DNA from: an uncultured Lewinella sp.
GTDB taxonomy: Bacteria > Bacteroidota > Bacteroidia > Chitinophagales > Saprospiraceae
Reading direction: 5' to 3'
Assembly (NCBI GenBank): GCA_938021455.1
Contig: CALIGP010000433.1
Location: 1-10,337, forward strand
DNA length: 10,337 bases
Part shown: piece after piece, positions 1-7,954 of the stretch
Layout: every line of letters starts with the position of its first letter
Numbering within the stretch: the first letter of the stretch is position 1
Notes under the pieces: model-generated
Told to the model about the DNA's origin: nothing
The model's input: the letters and a program-made list of their open reading frames with translations, nothing else
Database searches by the model: none
Made by a program: the position numbers and the translations under genes

Positions 1-2346
1 ATTCACGGCGACAACTTCTTCGACTACGGCCACGTAGGTACCTTCGACGTAGACTACATCCCGGTGTATGACTTCCGCTTCGATACGACCAGCCAGAGCT
101 TGCAGCCGTTTCAGATTGACTACCGGGAAATTCTACGAAGCTTCGACCCTTCAACGTCCAGTAACCCGACACTAACGAACTACAATAACTACCTCGGCTT
201 TAATGATGGTGATGAGTTCACTAGCGATAACTATGGTATCATTAACATCGGTAGTGGAGGTCCTACGCTGGACCAGTTTGCGGCCGTTAACGGACGGACT
301 CAGGCTTTGTTCAACGACAGTTGGGGTTTCCACCGTAACGTAGGTGCAGTGTATAATCTCTACCGGAAAGCGGACAATGACATCTATACCTTCCAGGCAA
401 ACGCGGCCTTTGAAATCGTTCCTGGAAGTTCCGACAAAAGCCGCCACAGTATTCAGTTTGGTGTGATCTATGAGCAGCGGACGAACCGTGCTTACTCCCT
501 TAATCCTAGTGGATTGTGGACCGTAGGCCGCCAGCTGGCCAACATCCACATCCCTTCCGTTGCGGAAGACAACCGGGTAGTGGATAGTATCTCCATCAAT
601 GAGATTCAGTTTGACGCTAACGCAGCAGTAGTGGCGCCAACGGTAACGGATCAGGACGGACAGTTCTACCGTTCCGTCCGGGAACGCCTTGGTATTCCGC
701 TTGACCAGCACGTGAATATTGATGGTCTTAACCCCGACGACCTTAGCCTTGACCTGTTTAGTGCCCGTGAACTTACGTTCAACGGATTGCTCGATTACTT
801 CGGCTATGACTACCTGGGCAACGAGTTTGACGGTACGTTTGACGATTTCTTCGCGATTGATCCAACTACCGGTGAAAGGGCCTTTAACGTAGCCCCGAAC
901 CGACCCATCTATGCTGCCGCCTACCTGCAGGATAAGTTTACCATCAATAAAATGATTTTCCGGGTTGGTGTTCGCGTAGATCGTTACGACGCCAATACAC
1001 GAGTACTTAAGGACCCTTACAGCCTTTATGAGGTGATTGGAGCCAATGACTTCCACGCTAACTTTGGCGGTGAGAGACCTGGTAGTATCGGTGATGACTT
1101 TGCCGTCTATACTTCAGAAGACAACGGTACGATTGTACAGGCTTACCGTAATGGTGATGCCTGGTTCCAAGCAGACGGTACACCCACCAACGGCCCGCAG
1201 GAGATTGAAGGTATTCGTACCGGACTGGTATTCCCTAAGTATGCTAACCCTGCCGTTCACGAAGCGGCTAACTTCATTAAGGAAGATGAATTTACCGTAG
1301 AAACCTCCTTTAAGGACTACGAAGTACAGTTCAACGTGATGCCTCGTCTGGCTTTCTCTTTCCCTATTTCGGAGGACGCCAACTTCTTTGCACACTATGA
1401 TGTATTGCTGCAGCGCCCACCAAGTGGTACATTGGCTACTGCCCTGGATTACTTCTTCTTCGTCGAACGTGCTGGTGGCTCAACCTTTAATAACCCTGCT
1501 CTTCGTCCGGAGCGTACGGTTGACTATGAGGTAGGCTTCAAAACTCGCCTCTCGGAAACATCTGCATTGACCATCGCTGCGTACTACAAAGAAATGCGCG
1601 ATATGATTCAGCTGCGGACCTACTTCCCGATCCCACTGGTTAATCAGTATACTACTTTTGACAACCAGGATTTCGGTACCGTAAAGGGCTTCAACCTGAC
1701 GTATGACCTACGCCGGACGTCCAACTTTACCATCAACGCTAACTACACGCTGCAGTTTGCGGACGGTACGGGCTCTGATGCGACCAGTCAGCGTGGCCTG
1801 ACCAACCGTGGTAACCTGCGTACGCTCTTCCCGCTGAACTTTGATGAGCGTCACCGGATCAACCTTGTAATTGATTACCGTCTCGGTAAAAACACGAATG
1901 CGCCTAGCTTCCTGAAGAATGTTGGAGTGAACCTACAGACTTCTGCGGTTACCGGTCGCCCTTACACTGCAACCTTCCTTCCTTCTGAGTTGGGCGGTTC
2001 TGGTACACAGGGAGCCATCAACGGTGCGCGTAAGCCATTCAACTTTACCATGAACGGACAGATCAACAAGGACATCTTCTTTGGAAAAGGTTCTTACGTG
2101 AACATCTACTTCCGGGTATCTAATATCCTGGATCGCCGCAACGTACTGAACGTCTACTCGGCTACCGGTTCTGCCGATGATCCGGGCTTCTTGCAGTCTA
2201 GTTTCGGTCAAGACCAGTTGGAGAGCATTAGCGGTACTTCTCGCGAAGTAGACAGCTATTTGGCTTCCTATTCCTGGAGAATCCTGAATCCTGGCTTCTT
2301 CACCCTGCCTCGCCGTATGTTCATTGGCGCAGTATTCAGTCTCTAA
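1..2346 (+). CDS. TonB-dependent receptor, C-terminal barrel portion (5' end outside window)
   Basis: Outer-membrane beta-barrel receptor that would import a large ligand using TonB/ExbBD energy. The reading frame is open from base 1, so 781 residues are visible and the true start, signal peptide and plug domain lie upstream; the first in-frame ATG at 64 is internal. The visible part is rich in alternating aromatic/polar strands. It carries the family signature NPALRPERTVDYEVGF (nt 1492-1539), the common 'NP-x-L-x-PE-x-T-x-x-Y-E-x-G' motif of TonB-dependent barrels, followed by repeated strand-turn units such as LTIAAYYKEMRDMI. The last strand ends RRMFIGAVFSL, with the aromatic residue third from the end rather than terminal. 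There is no SusD-like gene next to it; the neighbour is a large T9SS-type secreted protein 36 bp downstream, probably in the same transcript. Family assignment is firm; ligand is unknown. Confidence 0.9.
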   Translation: MHGDNFFDYGHVGTFDVDYIPVYDFRFDTTSQSLQPFQIDYREILRSFDPSTSSNPTLTNYNNYLGFNDGDEFTSDNYGIINIGSGGPTLDQFAAVNGRTQALFNDSWGFHRNVGAVYNLYRKADNDIYTFQANAAFEIVPGSSDKSRHSIQFGVIYEQRTNRAYSLNPSGLWTVGRQLANIHIPSVAEDNRVVDSISINEIQFDANAAVVAPTVTDQDGQFYRSVRERLGIPLDQHVNIDGLNPDDLSLDLFSARELTFNGLLDYFGYDYLGNEFDGTFDDFFAIDPTTGERAFNVAPNRPIYAAAYLQDKFTINKMIFRVGVRVDRYDANTRVLKDPYSLYEVIGANDFHANFGGERPGSIGDDFAVYTSEDNGTIVQAYRNGDAWFQADGTPTNGPQEIEGIRTGLVFPKYANPAVHEAANFIKEDEFTVETSFKDYEVQFNVMPRLAFSFPISEDANFFAHYDVLLQRPPSGTLATALDYFFFVERAGGSTFNNPALRPERTVDYEVGFKTRLSETSALTIAAYYKEMRDMIQLRTYFPIPLVNQYTTFDNQDFGTVKGFNLTYDLRRTSNFTINANYTLQFADGTGSDATSQRGLTNRGNLRTLFPLNFDERHRINLVIDYRLGKNTNAPSFLKNVGVNLQTSAVTGRPYTATFLPSELGGSGTQGAINGARKPFNFTMNGQINKDIFFGKGSYVNIYFRVSNILDRRNVLNVYSATGSADDPGFLQSSFGQDQLESISGTSREVDSYLASYSWRILNPGFFTLPRRMFIGAVFSL

Positions 2347-2382
2347 AATAACCACCAACACCTCAATTATAATATTCAAGCT

Positions 2383-5300
2383 ATGCAAATCAAGCAGCAT
2401 ATACTTTTCCTGATCGTGCTGGTGGCTCTATTGCTACCTTCTACCCAGGTAGAGGCCGCAAAAGACCCCACCCGGGCCGCCAGACCGGCGAATTCTTCTC
2501 AGCAACAACAGATTGACTTTCGTTCAAACTGTGATAACGCTGTAGCACAGATAGACCAGGCTATCAACAACGTTCGTGCTCGTCTGACGACGGGTGGTGA
2601 CGTATGGTGGGATGGTAACGACGGCCGTTACATCGTTCCTAAGCCCCCTCCCGGCGTGCCGGAGGTGAGTTCCATCTTCGCCGGAGCCGTTTGGCTCGGT
2701 GGCCGTGACCCAGGTGGCGGCTTGAAAGTAGCCGCTCAGGATTACGGACGTAGTGGTGGTAACTTCGATTACTACCCTGGGCCCCTGACGGATGAGGGAA
2801 CAACCTCAAAAGATACTTGTGCTCGCTGGGACCGGTTCTTCACCGTTAAAGGACAAAGTATTCGTGAGGTGCGCGCCCTGTACCAGGTTGCACTGGAAAA
2901 TAATGCGCTTCCTTTAGACCCTTCTCAGATACCTTCTGATATCCTGGGTTGGCCATCTACCGGAAACCCTTACTTCTTTGACGAAAACGGTTTCGAACTT
3001 CCTACCACTAACCAAGGATTAGCTGGGTTTTGGGACGAAGACCTTGACGGAATTTACGACCCAACTTTGGGAGACTACCCCATCATTGAAGTCCGTGGCT
3101 GTGGGGAAACACCACAGTTCCCGGAAGAAATGATCTTCTGGATTTATAACGATGCGGGTAACACACACCGTCAATCAAATACGCCGACTCAGATTCAGAT
3201 GGAGATTCAGGTACAGGCCTTCGCCTATACCACCTCTGATGACATTAACAGCATGACCTTCCAGCGCTACAAGCTCATCAACCGTGCGCAAGAGGATATT
3301 CTGGATACTTACTTCGCCATGTGGGTTGACCCCGATTTAGGGTGTTTTACCGATGATTACGTAGGTTGTGATACGACCCGCTCTTTGGCTTATGTCTACA
3401 ATGAAGACGAACTGGACGGCGCTACGGGTTGTACTTGTTCCGGTGGTGTAAACACTTACTGTGACGAAATTCCAATTCTGGGCGTTGATTACTTCCGTGG
3501 CCCACGTGCACCGGTCTTTGATGATAATGACATTCAGATTGGCGAAATAGAACTCGGCATGAGTTCCTTTATCTACATGAATAACGGTGGTATTGGTGGT
3601 CCGGCACCCGCCACAACTGACCCCAGTACAGCGGAAGAGTACTACAACTACCTGCAGGGTATCTGGCGGGATGGTTCCCCTCTCTTCGACTCAGACAGTG
3701 GATATGACGTTCCCGGTGGTACTCCCACTCGCTTTGTATTCACCGGTGCACCTAATGATCCTGCTGGCCACTCCATGGTTACGGCTGATCTACCCTTTGG
3801 TGATCGTCGTACACTGCAAGCCTCTGGCCCTTTCACACTCCAGCCTGGAGCAGTGAATGAGCTTATCGTAGGTGTTGTTTGGGTTCCTAACCAGACTTAC
3901 CCGAACCCTTCTATCCAGCGTCTGCAGCAAGCGGATGACCTGGCACAGAGCCTTTTTGATAACTGTTTCGACATCTGTGATGGCCCTGATGCGCCAGACG
4001 TCGATATCATTGAGCTCGATCAAGAGGTTGTACTACTACTTAGTAATGGCCGGGCAAGCAATAACTTCAACGAGCAGTACACCGAGCCTGGTCTTGGTGT
4101 ACCCCGTGGTTTTGACAGCCTCTACCGTTTTGAAGGCTACCGTGTCTACCAATTCAGCGGCCCTGACGCCACACTGGCTGATGTAGCTGACCCGGAGCGG
4201 GTACGTGAAATCGCTCAGTTTGACCTGAACAATGGTGTTACTAAGGTCTTTAACTGGGATCCCATCGGAGAAAATGATAACCCATTGACGGATCCCTTCT
4301 TAGTTCCGTCTCTACAGGCTTCGGGTTCTGATAATGGCATTCGCCACAGCCTACGGATTTCGCAGGATGCCTTCGCCAGTGGTGGAGAGACCCGATTGAT
4401 CAATCACCGTCGTTATTACTTTGCCGTAGTAGCTTATGGTTACAACAACTACAAAGAATACGACCCGCTGGATCAGGATAACCCCGGCCAGTCTCAGCAA
4501 TACAAGGCTTCCAGCCGGAATATTGGTGACCCGCTTACCGGACAGCCATACTATGAGGTCATCCCTCGTCCAATTCTGGATAAAGAACTGGCGGCTGAGT
4601 ACGGTGATGGTGCTTCCATTACCCGCCTTTCCGGAGAAGGAAACATTGGTAACTTCCTGGACGTAACGGACGAAACCCGTGAGGCAATGGAAGCTTCCTT
4701 TGCTGCAGGAGAAGACTTCAATGGAGAAATCACCTACGACGTAGGTGCTGGCCCGATTGATGTTTTCATTGCCAATCCACTTGATGTAGTAGACGGTGAA
4801 TACGAAATCACCTTCTTTGATGATGACATGAGCAACGATGACCTGGAGGCCCCCGTCAACTGGATGTTGCGCTGCCTTGGGGATTGTGGAGAGCCCACGA
4901 TCATCAGTGAGCGTCCCATCAGTGAAGATAATGAGCAGATCGTGCCTGAGTTCGGCTTCGCCGTTCGCGTTGCTGATCCTGCCGAGCCTGGTGACGACCC
5001 CGAAGGAGCTAACGGCGCCATTGGTGGTACGATTACCTATGATGACCCAACCGCTGACCCATGGTTAACCTTCCTGCCTGACAATTTCTCCGTTGGAACG
5101 GGTGTTGCTCAGCTGGACCTTAACCTCTTTGATTACGTCGATACGGAAACTTTCGATGCTTTTGAAGACGATGATCCGGAGCAACGCTACAGCGATCTGT
5201 TCCCCGGAATTTATCCCTACCAGTTAATGAACTGGGAGGCCAAGGAAGGCGGCCTTCCATTCATCTCTCCGGTATGGCTTTCAACGACTTCTACCAATGG

Positions 5301-6468
5301 TAGTGCGGCCCGCTTCTTTAGCATGGACCAGTTGAATAACGTAGACATTGTACTCACAAGTGATAAGTCACTTTGGAGTCGTTGTCCGGTTATTGAAACC
5401 GCTAACTACTTTACGGAAAATGACGGACCACTAAGTCAGCCAGACGATCACGCCCGGATGTTTGATACCCGTGATGCACCAAGTGTCACGAAGGAAGCTG
5501 ATGCAAACGGTCTGCCAATGGTGGACGGAAACGTTGATCCGGACCTTGCCCGAGGCATGGGCTGGTTCCCCGGCTACGCCGTGGACGTGGAAACCGGACA
5601 ACGACTGGAAGTCTTCTGGGGCGAGAACAGCCTCTATGACGGTCGTCAAATATCAGTTAACGATCAGGAGTTTACGGCACAGAGTAACGGTAACGATATG
5701 ATTTGGAACCCCTCCAGCATGTTGTTCGACCCGGTACCGGGGCCAGGGCTTAACCTCTACGATTTTGTGGCGGGTGCTCAGCACTTCTTCTACGTTACCA
5801 AGCGTCCTTACGACGGTGGTGAGTACCTGGAAGGCCGCTTTGAACCTCGCTCAACCCTAAGCCGGAAGGTGAACGGTGTTCGGGAGATCATCTGGGCTGG
5901 CTTTCCACTGCTGACGCCTGGTGCACAGCTGCTTTCTTACGAAGATGGTATCATTCCTAACGATGCAACCATCAAGTTGCGGGTTAACAATAAGTACAAC
6001 TTTGCCGAAGGAACGGATGATAGCAATGGCTACCCAACCTACCGCTTCAGCATTGATGGAAAGAGTGCGAATGAAAATCTTGATGAGGCTGGCGTTGCTC
6101 GGGCTTTGGATATGATCAACATCGTGCCTAACCCATACTACGGCTTTAGTGTCTACGAAGACAGCCAGTTCGAAACCAACGTGAAGATCACCAACCTACC
6201 CGCTCAGGCGACGGTGACGATCTACTCGCTTGACGGTAAGTTTATCCGCAAATATGAACGGGACGAAGCTCCGGCCATGGTTCGCGGAGGGAACGGCCCG
6301 ATTGGTTCTCGCCAAATCTCTCCAGCTTTGGAATGGGATTTACGGAACTTCAAGCAGATTCCAGTGGCCAGTGGTGTTTACCTCATCCACGTTACGGCAC
6401 CCGGTATGGGTGAACGGACCCTGAAATTCTTCGGAGTGCAGCGGCAGTTCGATCCTTCGGGGCTGTAA
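2383..6468 (+). CDS. Very large secreted protein with T9SS-like C-terminal domain, function unknown
   Basis: 1361 residues with a Sec signal peptide (basic MQIKQH, hydrophobic core at about 7-20, likely cleavage near VEA at 23-25) and no lipobox cysteine. Residues 60-135 hold GGDVWWDG (71-78), IFAGAVWLGG (98-107) and the PGPL segment (132-135). Residues about 290-380 hold YKLINRAQEDILDTYF, WVDPDLG (314-320), VGCDTT and DYFRGP. Residues 477-502 hold a GPFTLQPG segment. I recognise this motif series from large uncharacterised Bacteroidota T9SS proteins. A single DEDLDGIYDPTLGD stretch (218-231) resembles a thrombospondin type-3/calcium-binding loop. Residues about 576-695 look fibronectin-III-like (FEGYRVYQ, YYFAVVAYG). 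The C-terminus from about 1245 (VPNPYYG, VTIYSLDGKFIRKY, ASGVYLIHV) has the layout of a T9SS sorting domain. No catalytic domain is visible. No Shine-Dalgarno precedes the ATG, but the signal peptide supports this start. Likely surface-exposed; role unknown. Confidence 0.85.
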   Translation: MQIKQHILFLIVLVALLLPSTQVEAAKDPTRAARPANSSQQQQIDFRSNCDNAVAQIDQAINNVRARLTTGGDVWWDGNDGRYIVPKPPPGVPEVSSIFAGAVWLGGRDPGGGLKVAAQDYGRSGGNFDYYPGPLTDEGTTSKDTCARWDRFFTVKGQSIREVRALYQVALENNALPLDPSQIPSDILGWPSTGNPYFFDENGFELPTTNQGLAGFWDEDLDGIYDPTLGDYPIIEVRGCGETPQFPEEMIFWIYNDAGNTHRQSNTPTQIQMEIQVQAFAYTTSDDINSMTFQRYKLINRAQEDILDTYFAMWVDPDLGCFTDDYVGCDTTRSLAYVYNEDELDGATGCTCSGGVNTYCDEIPILGVDYFRGPRAPVFDDNDIQIGEIELGMSSFIYMNNGGIGGPAPATTDPSTAEEYYNYLQGIWRDGSPLFDSDSGYDVPGGTPTRFVFTGAPNDPAGHSMVTADLPFGDRRTLQASGPFTLQPGAVNELIVGVVWVPNQTYPNPSIQRLQQADDLAQSLFDNCFDICDGPDAPDVDIIELDQEVVLLLSNGRASNNFNEQYTEPGLGVPRGFDSLYRFEGYRVYQFSGPDATLADVADPERVREIAQFDLNNGVTKVFNWDPIGENDNPLTDPFLVPSLQASGSDNGIRHSLRISQDAFASGGETRLINHRRYYFAVVAYGYNNYKEYDPLDQDNPGQSQQYKASSRNIGDPLTGQPYYEVIPRPILDKELAAEYGDGASITRLSGEGNIGNFLDVTDETREAMEASFAAGEDFNGEITYDVGAGPIDVFIANPLDVVDGEYEITFFDDDMSNDDLEAPVNWMLRCLGDCGEPTIISERPISEDNEQIVPEFGFAVRVADPAEPGDDPEGANGAIGGTITYDDPTADPWLTFLPDNFSVGTGVAQLDLNLFDYVDTETFDAFEDDDPEQRYSDLFPGIYPYQLMNWEAKEGGLPFISPVWLSTTSTNGSAARFFSMDQLNNVDIVLTSDKSLWSRCPVIETANYFTENDGPLSQPDDHARMFDTRDAPSVTKEADANGLPMVDGNVDPDLARGMGWFPGYAVDVETGQRLEVFWGENSLYDGRQISVNDQEFTAQSNGNDMIWNPSSMLFDPVPGPGLNLYDFVAGAQHFFYVTKRPYDGGEYLEGRFEPRSTLSRKVNGVREIIWAGFPLLTPGAQLLSYEDGIIPNDATIKLRVNNKYNFAEGTDDSNGYPTYRFSIDGKSANENLDEAGVARALDMINIVPNPYYGFSVYEDSQFETNVKITNLPAQATVTIYSLDGKFIRKYERDEAPAMVRGGNGPIGSRQISPALEWDLRNFKQIPVASGVYLIHVTAPGMGERTLKFFGVQRQFDPSGL

Positions 6469-6482
6469 AGCTTCCGTTTTCC

Positions 6483-6580
6483 GGCGCGGACGCAGGTGCA
6501 AGGTTTTTCTTTTAGGCAATGGAGCCCGACTTTTTTCTCCACTGCTTTTAACAAACACCCCTTGCACCTGCGGCCCCGCC
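6483..6580. repeat. Nested inverted repeat / long imperfect hairpin
   Basis: The gap 6469-6664 between the large secreted protein and the PorV-like gene is dominated by this structure. Outer arms are 6483-6503 and 6560-6580, 21 nt each with 19 complementary positions, including an uninterrupted 13-nt core CGCAGGTGCAAGG / CCTTGCACCTGCG. The 56-nt space between them holds a second inverted repeat, 6516-6524 with 6537-6545 (GCAATGGAG / CTCCACTGC, one mismatch), around a T-rich 12-nt loop. No strong T-run follows the right arm, so a simple intrinsic terminator is not a good fit. It could be a transcript-stabilising or attenuating structure, a structured RNA, or a palindromic repeat unit. The rest of the gap (6581-6664) shows no convincing promoter. 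Confidence 0.7.
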
Positions 6581-6664
6581 TTAATCTTAATTTAACCGGG
6601 ACAAGCCCTGTGCTTATGCCCGAAAAAAATATTCCCTTACCTGGGAACCAACTTATACAGTAGT

Positions 6665-7714
6665 ATGAAGAAAATCTACCTACTCGTTCTTTGTTTCGGC
6701 CTGGCGGCAAGCAGCCTCTTTGCCGGAAACCCCGACCGGCAGGGCGAAGCCGGTGCCGCTCAGTTGCTGATGAACCCCTGGGCTCCCAGCGCTGGCTTGC
6801 ACTCGCTCAACACCGCCAACGTATTTGGGGTGGAGTCCATGCGTATTAACCCCGCTGGCCTATCTCGTATGACCGGTACAAGCGTAATGATCGGCTATGC
6901 CAACTACCTTCAGGGTACGGGCCTCTCGCAGCAATCTCTCGGTGTTGCCAGCCGTGGTAAGGGTGGTGGAGCCATTGGCTTTTCTATCCATAGCCTTGAT
7001 TTTGGTGATGTTCCCGTTACCACCACCAATCAGCCGGAAGGCACCGGTGCCTTGTTGAACATCAGCTTTATCAATATCGGCCTGACCTACAGTTATACCT
7101 TCGAAGAAGCCGTTTCCGTAGGTGTAACCCTGCGCGGCGTTAGTGAAGGAACCAATGACGTTAGCGCTTTTGGCTTCGCCATTGACGCTGGGGTGCAGTA
7201 CGTGACCGGTGAGAATGATGAATTCAAGTTTGGTCTCAGCCTCCGCAACATTGGTTCTAAGATGTCTTACGGCGGCCAAGGACTAGCTACCTCCGCTCCA
7301 AACCCAGATCCATCAGCTTCTTACAATCTCACTTTTGATCAGCGGGCTGCAGGCTTTGAAATGCCTTCCCTGCTAAACATTGGTGTATCGTATGACCTTC
7401 TCTCTGGTATTGAAAATCAGCGGGTAACCCTGATTGGTAACTTTACGGCCAACTCCTTTAGCCGGGATCAACTCGGTGCAGCAATGGAATATGCCTTCCG
7501 CGAGCAATTCATTGCCCGCGTAGGCTACCGTACGGACATGGAAACCGATGAACTGACAGAAGTGCCCCTCTACGACGGACTGAGTGCCGGAGCCAGTATC
7601 CGGGTGCCCTTCGCAAAGGGAGATAAAAGCCGCAGTTTCAGTGTTGATTACGCTTGGCGTAATACCCGTATTTTCAACGGTACGCACAACATTGGTTTGA
7701 GTGTTTCTATCTAA
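6665..7714 (+). CDS. PorV/PorQ-family outer-membrane protein
   Basis: 349 residues with a signal peptide (MKKIYLLVLCFGLAASSLFA, likely cut after A20), then the N-terminal family signature GAAQLLMNPWAPSAG (30-44) and INPAGLSR (61-68). This matches the 'LLxNPxAxxAG ... xNPAxL' layout of PorV/PorQ proteins, a FadL-like 14-strand barrel family. The remainder is alternating beta strands ending in GLSVSI. Family knowledge: PorV is the T9SS shuttle that binds client C-terminal domains and hands them to the surface attachment complex. PorQ-like paralogues have related roles. The gene lies just downstream of a protein bearing such a C-terminal domain, which suggests partnership; that is inference. Neither the exact paralogue (PorV, PorQ or another member) nor cotranscription across the 196-bp gap can be decided from this sequence. 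The ATG start is fixed by the signal peptide. Confidence 0.82.
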   Translation: MKKIYLLVLCFGLAASSLFAGNPDRQGEAGAAQLLMNPWAPSAGLHSLNTANVFGVESMRINPAGLSRMTGTSVMIGYANYLQGTGLSQQSLGVASRGKGGGAIGFSIHSLDFGDVPVTTTNQPEGTGALLNISFINIGLTYSYTFEEAVSVGVTLRGVSEGTNDVSAFGFAIDAGVQYVTGENDEFKFGLSLRNIGSKMSYGGQGLATSAPNPDPSASYNLTFDQRAAGFEMPSLLNIGVSYDLLSGIENQRVTLIGNFTANSFSRDQLGAAMEYAFREQFIARVGYRTDMETDELTEVPLYDGLSAGASIRVPFAKGDKSRSFSVDYAWRNTRIFNGTHNIGLSVSI

Positions 7715-7738
7715 AAGCTACTGTTTTCAACAGCTTTT
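7713..7738 (+). terminator. Hairpin overlapping the PorV-like stop codon, possible terminator
   Basis: AAAAGC (7713-7718) pairs with GCTTTT (7733-7738) and TGTT pairs with AACA across a TTC loop, with a 3-nt bulge on the left arm. The stem is A/T-rich and begins inside the TAA stop. The T-tract is only the four T of the right arm, so it would be a weak intrinsic terminator on its own. Confidence 0.4.
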
Positions 7739-7742
7739 CGGC

Positions 7743-7774
7743 TTTGCTTCTCTGAAGGAAAAGTCGTATCTTTG
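7743..7774 (+). promoter_or_regulatory. Bacteroidota-type promoter upstream of greA
   Basis: TATCTTTG at 7767-7774 matches the Bacteroidota -7 consensus TAnnTTTG exactly. TTTG at 7743-7746, 20 nt upstream of it, matches the -33 element. Transcription would start near 7780-7782, giving greA a leader of about 170 nt. This is the clearest promoter in the window. Confidence 0.65.
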
Positions 7775-7789
7775 AAACCATAATATACT

Positions 7790-7831
7790 CAAAGGCGTTC
7801 TTACCACTACGGTAAGGACGCCCTTGTTTTT
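7790..7831 (+). terminator. Strong intrinsic-terminator hairpin, in the greA leader
   Basis: GGCGTTCTTACC (7794-7805) pairs with GGTAAGGACGCC (7811-7822): 12 pairs including one G-T wobble, loop ACTAC. The stem extends outward by three more pairs after one mismatch. It is followed by TTGTTTTT (7824-7831). This is a classic intrinsic terminator. It sits about 10-15 nt after the predicted start of the promoter at 7743-7774, so it may act as a leader attenuator or produce a short RNA as well as stopping read-through from the PorV-like gene. Confidence 0.72.
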
Positions 7832-7867
7832 ACCCCCCGCCGATGGAAGACTAAGCACGGCGGTAAA
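7829..7867 (+). promoter_or_regulatory. Second leader hairpin overlapping the terminator T-tract
   Basis: CCGCCG (7837-7842) pairs with CGGCGG (7858-7863). After a four-C bulge (7833-7836), TTTA (7829-7832) can pair with TAAA (7864-7867). The left arm takes in the last three T of the upstream terminator's T-tract. Formation in the RNA is inferred from complementarity only. Confidence 0.35.
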
Positions 7868-7899
7868 TAGTTAACCCACGGCATGCCAGGTTTTTGTGA

Positions 7900-7915
7900 C
7901 TTCCCCCCGGGGAAG
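7900..7915. repeat. Short GC palindrome in the greA leader
   Basis: CTTCCCC (7900-7906) and GGGGAAG (7909-7915) are perfect inverse complements separated by CC. In DNA the centre is the 8-nt palindrome CCCCGGGG. It lies about 40 bp before the greA start and could be a protein-binding site or a small RNA hairpin; no function can be assigned. Confidence 0.4.
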
Positions 7916-7954
7916 ACGGGAGAACTTTCTGTATTGCCCAAAACTTGCATGACC

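Noticed and set aside
172..1056. 294-residue open frame on the minus strand inside the TonB-dependent receptor gene
   Set aside because: It lies wholly antisense to a clear receptor barrel, has no recognisable domain or start context, and results from codon choice in the real gene.
1933..2400. 155-residue minus-strand open frame across the receptor 3' end
   Set aside because: Antisense to conserved barrel strands, no family-like features, and it runs into the start of the next real gene.
3031..3075. Dockerin or thrombospondin type-3 repeat domain
   Set aside because: Only one DxDxDG-like loop is present; a dockerin needs two and type-3 regions have many, so it is noted only as a possible calcium loop.
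2383..6468. SusD-like partner of the receptor
   Set aside because: Position next to a SusC-type receptor suggests SusD, but the protein is about two and a half times too long, lacks a lipobox cysteine, has no visible SusD helical repeats, and ends in a T9SS-type domain.
6469..6664. Insertion element or MITE bounded by the inverted arms
   Set aside because: The arms could be terminal repeats, but no target-site duplication is visible on the flanks and the interior forms its own hairpin with no coding content.
7883..7954. Longer GreA start giving 181 residues
   Set aside because: The extra 24 residues do not resemble any GreA N-terminus and span the leader palindrome; the ATG at 7955 gives the standard length.
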